The position numbers and the translations under genes were made by a program. Positions 59,551 through 61,801 of a stretch of DNA of 61,801 nucleotides are shown piece after piece. How positions within the stretch are numbered: position 1 is the stretch's first letter; every line of letters starts with the position of its first letter. The stretch covers positions 1-61,801 of the forward strand of contig JAAWCE010000003.1 of assembly GCA_022793065.1 (NCBI GenBank), read 5' to 3'. The stretch comes from Lachnospiraceae bacterium. Lineage in GTDB: Bacteria > Bacillota > Clostridia > Lachnospirales > Lachnospiraceae. The notes under the pieces are model-generated. The model was not told where the DNA came from. It saw nothing but the letters and a program-made list of their open reading frames with translations, and searched no databases.

Positions 59551-60489
59551 ATGAAAAAAAGTAAACTACAGATTGCACTTGCAGCGCTTATTTCATCCAT
59601 CACATTGACATTGTGTGCCTGTGGACAATTTGTCATATCAATTGATGCCGACGCTTCCCAAACCTCAGTTTTTAACAACCAATCTGAGCGCGCTCCCCAA
59701 TTATCCAATCAGGTCTTTACCCTTGCTGAAATCCCGCCATACATGGACCAACCTTACATCACTGTAAATGACAACATACCCTATTTTTCAGAAGAGGATT
59801 TCACTGTAACTTCATACGAATCTTACAGCGACTTAGATGATTTAGGCAGATGCCAGGCGGCCATCGCTTCTGTCGGCCTGGACCTTATGCCCACAGAAGA
59901 ACGAGGCAGTATAGGACATGTCAAGCCTTCCGGCTGGCAATCTGCAAAATATGATATTGTGGATGGGCATTACTTGTATAACAGATGCCATTTAATCGGA
60001 TATCAGCTTTCGGGAGAAAACGCCAATGCAAAAAATCTGATTACAGGTACTCGTTATCTGAATATGGAAGGTATGCTGCCATTTGAAAATATGGTCGCCG
60101 ATTATGTAAAAGAAAGCGGGAATCATGTCTTATATCGTGTCACCCCCATCTATGAGAATACGAATTTATTAGCTTCAGGGGTATTAATGGAAGCCCAGTC
60201 TGTTGAAGACATGGGAGAAAGCATATTATTCTGCGTATATGCCTATAACGTACAGCCTGGTATTATCATTGATTACGCAACAGGGGACAGCAGTTTAGAT
60301 ACGGGTACTGCCAATACACAAAATCCCCAGGCAATAACGTATATTTTAAATACCGGTTCCCAGAAATTTCACTATCCTCATTGTTCCAGCATAAACCAGA
60401 TAAAAGATGCCAACAAGGAAGAATATACCGGAAGCCGGGAAGACCTGATCTCTCAGGGATATACGCCTTGTAAAAACTGTAATCCATAA
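59551..60489 (+). CDS. Secreted lipoprotein DNA/RNA non-specific endonuclease
   Basis: A 312-residue exported nuclease. The signal peptide ends in LCAC, a lipobox-like cysteine, so it may be lipid-anchored. The NucA/Endonuclease_NS core contains YNRCHLIGYQLSGEN and KNLITGTRYLN, with the catalytic His and the Mg-binding Asn. A C-terminal module (HYPHCSS ... YTGSREDLISQGYTPCKNC) has four metal-type cysteines, as in related clostridial DNases. It degrades external nucleic acid for food or defence. The ATG at 59551 is 11 bases after AGGAG; a TTG at 59545 is closer and also possible. Confidence 0.85.
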   Translation: MKKSKLQIALAALISSITLTLCACGQFVISIDADASQTSVFNNQSERAPQLSNQVFTLAEIPPYMDQPYITVNDNIPYFSEEDFTVTSYESYSDLDDLGRCQAAIASVGLDLMPTEERGSIGHVKPSGWQSAKYDIVDGHYLYNRCHLIGYQLSGENANAKNLITGTRYLNMEGMLPFENMVADYVKESGNHVLYRVTPIYENTNLLASGVLMEAQSVEDMGESILFCVYAYNVQPGIIIDYATGDSSLDTGTANTQNPQAITYILNTGSQKFHYPHCSSINQIKDANKEEYTGSREDLISQGYTPCKNCNP

Positions 60490-60515
60490 GCCTTACATGA
60501 TCTCCCCAACTATCC

Positions 60516-61016
60516 CTACTCAATATGAAACAATTCATCAAAAGAAATATGCAGATTAGGAAACATTACCATTTGCAGTTCTTCTTTATTATCCGTTGTG
60601 ACTGTTTTATAAAGATAAGAATAACTTGTATCATCCTCTTTAAAGTCAAACATATATATTTCTACTTGCTTCTTTCGCCAATCTGCAATCCAATATTCAG
60701 ACACACCAACATTCCGATAAATATCCATTTTTTCATTTCTATCATAGTTTTCAGTCGCATCAGATAAGACTTCCATTACAAAACGTGGAATTCCTGTGAA
60801 TGAAACATTTTTTCTATCTCTCATATTACATATAATGGATACATCTGGAATAACCACTTTATCATTATTTTCACGCCATTGATATTGTACACTGTCACCA
60901 AATACACGACAAAGGCTGTCCTTTATTTGACTTCCAACCTTAATTACAAAATTATGGATAACCATTGAATGTTCAAGATATGTCTTACTCACATCTTCTA
61001 TTGGTAACACACCCAT
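60516..61016 (-). CDS. Uma2 family (DUF820) endonuclease-like protein
   Basis: A 166-residue protein of the Uma2/DUF820 family, which has a PD-(D/E)XK fold. Signature residues are KVVIPDVSIIC (metal Asp), FVMEVLSDAT (Glu-x-Leu/Ser) and DIYRNVGVSEYWIAD. Members are expanded in cyanobacteria and some Firmicutes; function is unresolved. AAGGTG precedes the ATG. It is convergent with the nuclease gene at 59551. Confidence 0.88.
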   Translation of the reverse strand: MGVLPIEDVSKTYLEHSMVIHNFVIKVGSQIKDSLCRVFGDSVQYQWRENNDKVVIPDVSIICNMRDRKNVSFTGIPRFVMEVLSDATENYDRNEKMDIYRNVGVSEYWIADWRKKQVEIYMFDFKEDDTSYSYLYKTVTTDNKEELQMVMFPNLHISFDELFHIE

Positions 61017-61145
61017 TTATAACACCTTCTTATTCTATTAATACACCTATTATAAAGTAAAACACCAACACAGACATAGATAAGATTACCTTTTCATTCT
61101 GAATATAAAAAAATCCTGATCTCATCAGGACTTTCTTAACCTTAA

Positions 61146-61216
61146 AGCAGATAACGGGAATCGAACCCGCCTTTCCAGCTTGGGAAGCTAGCGTTCTACC
61201 AATGAACCATATCTGC
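61146..61216 (-). tRNA. tRNA-Gly (anticodon CCC)
   Basis: A 71-nt cloverleaf on the minus strand. GCAGATA pairs with TATCTGC in the acceptor stem. The anticodon stem CTAGC/GCTGG closes the loop TTCCCAA, giving anticodon CCC. The T arm is GCGGG-TTCGATT-CCCGT. The discriminator is T and CCA is not encoded. It reads GGG codons. Confidence 0.93.
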
Positions 61217-61460
61217 CTAAAACATATTTATTTCTATATGTCTTTGAACATAAAAAAATTATACCACATTCCCTTTTAATATGCAAGAAAATTTTATTAT
61301 CTTTCTGTTATTTTTTCTCCCTTTTCGGAAAAATGTTCCCATTCACTCCCCCACAAATGGGAATTCTGATAAGACACTTTTTATAGAATTTAATATCTAT
61401 TATATCTTATCTTCAAAAAGACCGCAAACCCTTGAAAACGCTAAATTTATAGCAAGTGAA

Positions 61461-61570
61461 TTTGCCCTTATTCTTTCCCTTGTGTTATATTCTTTTCCCT
61501 CATGTTACAAAACCCTCATAAGGGCAAAAATAAGGGAAACAAAAATCTGTAACAAATTATAACATGAAAT
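61461..61570. repeat. Cluster of short direct and inverted repeats
   Basis: TTTGCCCTTA (61461-61470) is exactly inverted at TAAGGGCAAA (61519-61528). Between them two near-identical direct copies lie 20 bp apart, TTTCCCTTGTGTTATAT (61474) and TTTCCCTCATGTTACAA (61494). A further ATAAGGGAAAC (61530-61540) lies outside. The layout resembles protein-binding arm sites or an origin-like cluster; the part 61217-61460 is AT-rich with no gene. Confidence 0.5.
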
Positions 61571-61645
61571 GAATAGGACAGGAAAAACTGATCGGAATGC
61601 TTTCTTTATTTCTCTAAAACACCAAAAGGAAAGGACGGATAAGAT

Positions 61646-61801
61646 ATGAGTTTTATTTATGCAACGTATAATGTATGTCATAACTGTATTGATGTAACAA
61701 CTTTTGAGAGAAATATTTTACGGATAGACTGCGGAAAAGCGGAAGAAGAATTAAAAACAACACTATGCTCTAAATGTGCCTTAAATGCTTTAGCAATAGA
61801 C
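61646..61801 (+). CDS. Cysteine-rich protein, N-terminal part
   Basis: The frame begins with ATG at 61646, 7 bases after GGACGGA, and runs off the window after 52 codons. The visible part has VCHNC near residues 10-14 and CSKC near residues 43-46, spaced as in a zinc-binding pair, and is otherwise soluble. No family is recognised. It follows a repeat cluster and may be the first gene of a mobile element. Confidence 0.5.
   Translation, partial: MSFIYATYNVCHNCIDVTTFERNILRIDCGKAEEELKTTLCSKCALNALAID

Noticed and set aside
61281..61562. 93-residue frame before the cysteine-rich ORF
   Set aside because: AT-rich, no ribosome site, and its end runs through the repeat cluster.

Overview
The window looks like a chromosome segment of an anaerobic Gram-positive Clostridia bacterium, most likely a Lachnospiraceae member (inference). 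Reasons: strong AGGAGG-type ribosome sites, moderate GC, clostridial families (DUF4250, DUF4317, ASKHA/RACo-like protein, PPi-type phosphofructokinase, type III glutamine synthetase), a large GGDEF/EAL and chemoreceptor content, and a siphovirus-type prophage. Most chromosomal genes lie on the minus strand.

Layout. 1-8471: right-hand end of a prophage (coiled-coil fragment, Dit-like tail protein, 1296-aa tail-tip protein with a zinc ribbon, 1104-aa tail fibre with BppU-type head and S74-type autochaperone tail), closed by a strong terminator and followed by about 540 bp of non-coding DNA with tRNA T-arm-like remnants. 9.0-22 kb: envelope and metabolism genes (NodB deacetylase, GT-C transferase, Pfp, heterodimeric ABC exporter, chemoreceptor, ASKHA protein with DUF4250, LCP ligase). 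22-31.5 kb: ClpB, a MotA/MotB-like pair with an OmpA domain, a copper module (csoR-copA with two visible CsoR operators), and a membrane-anchored EIIA-Glc-like protein that lacks both catalytic histidines. 31.6-35.3 kb: cold-shock gene with a structured leader, TPR lipoprotein, MscL with a zinc-ribbon tail, DUF4317. 35.4-45.3 kb: a C_GCAxxG_C_C-GGDEF-EAL fusion, a PRPP synthetase, a PPP phosphatase, an orphan NADAR-like protein, a hybrid kinase/response-regulator pair and a small phosphoesterase. 45.3-47.2 kb: poorly conserved or decayed genes. 47.3-59.3 kb: a nitrogen/glutamine block with glnN-pyrG-purF on the minus strand, then NUDIX, FIST-GGDEF and AAA/PD-(D/E)XK genes, then glnA and an ANTAR regulator on the plus strand. 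59.5 kb to the end: secreted nuclease, Uma2 protein, tRNA-Gly(CCC), a repeat cluster and the start of a cysteine-rich ORF.

The most interesting theme is glutamine control. Both glutamine synthetase genes (glnN and glnA) are preceded by a long terminator hairpin whose 5' strand can instead form a 5-bp hairpin with an AxxGxx hexaloop, the hallmark of ANTAR-protein targets. An ANTAR regulator with a degenerate receiver sits directly after glnA. The glnN transcript probably continues into two glutamine-consuming amidotransferases, so one attenuator could set both supply and use of glutamine. Other notable items are a probable redox-sensing c-di-GMP phosphodiesterase, a FIST-GGDEF cyclase, a stand-alone Zorya-like motor pair, and a 70-bp palindromic repeat family at three intergenic sites.
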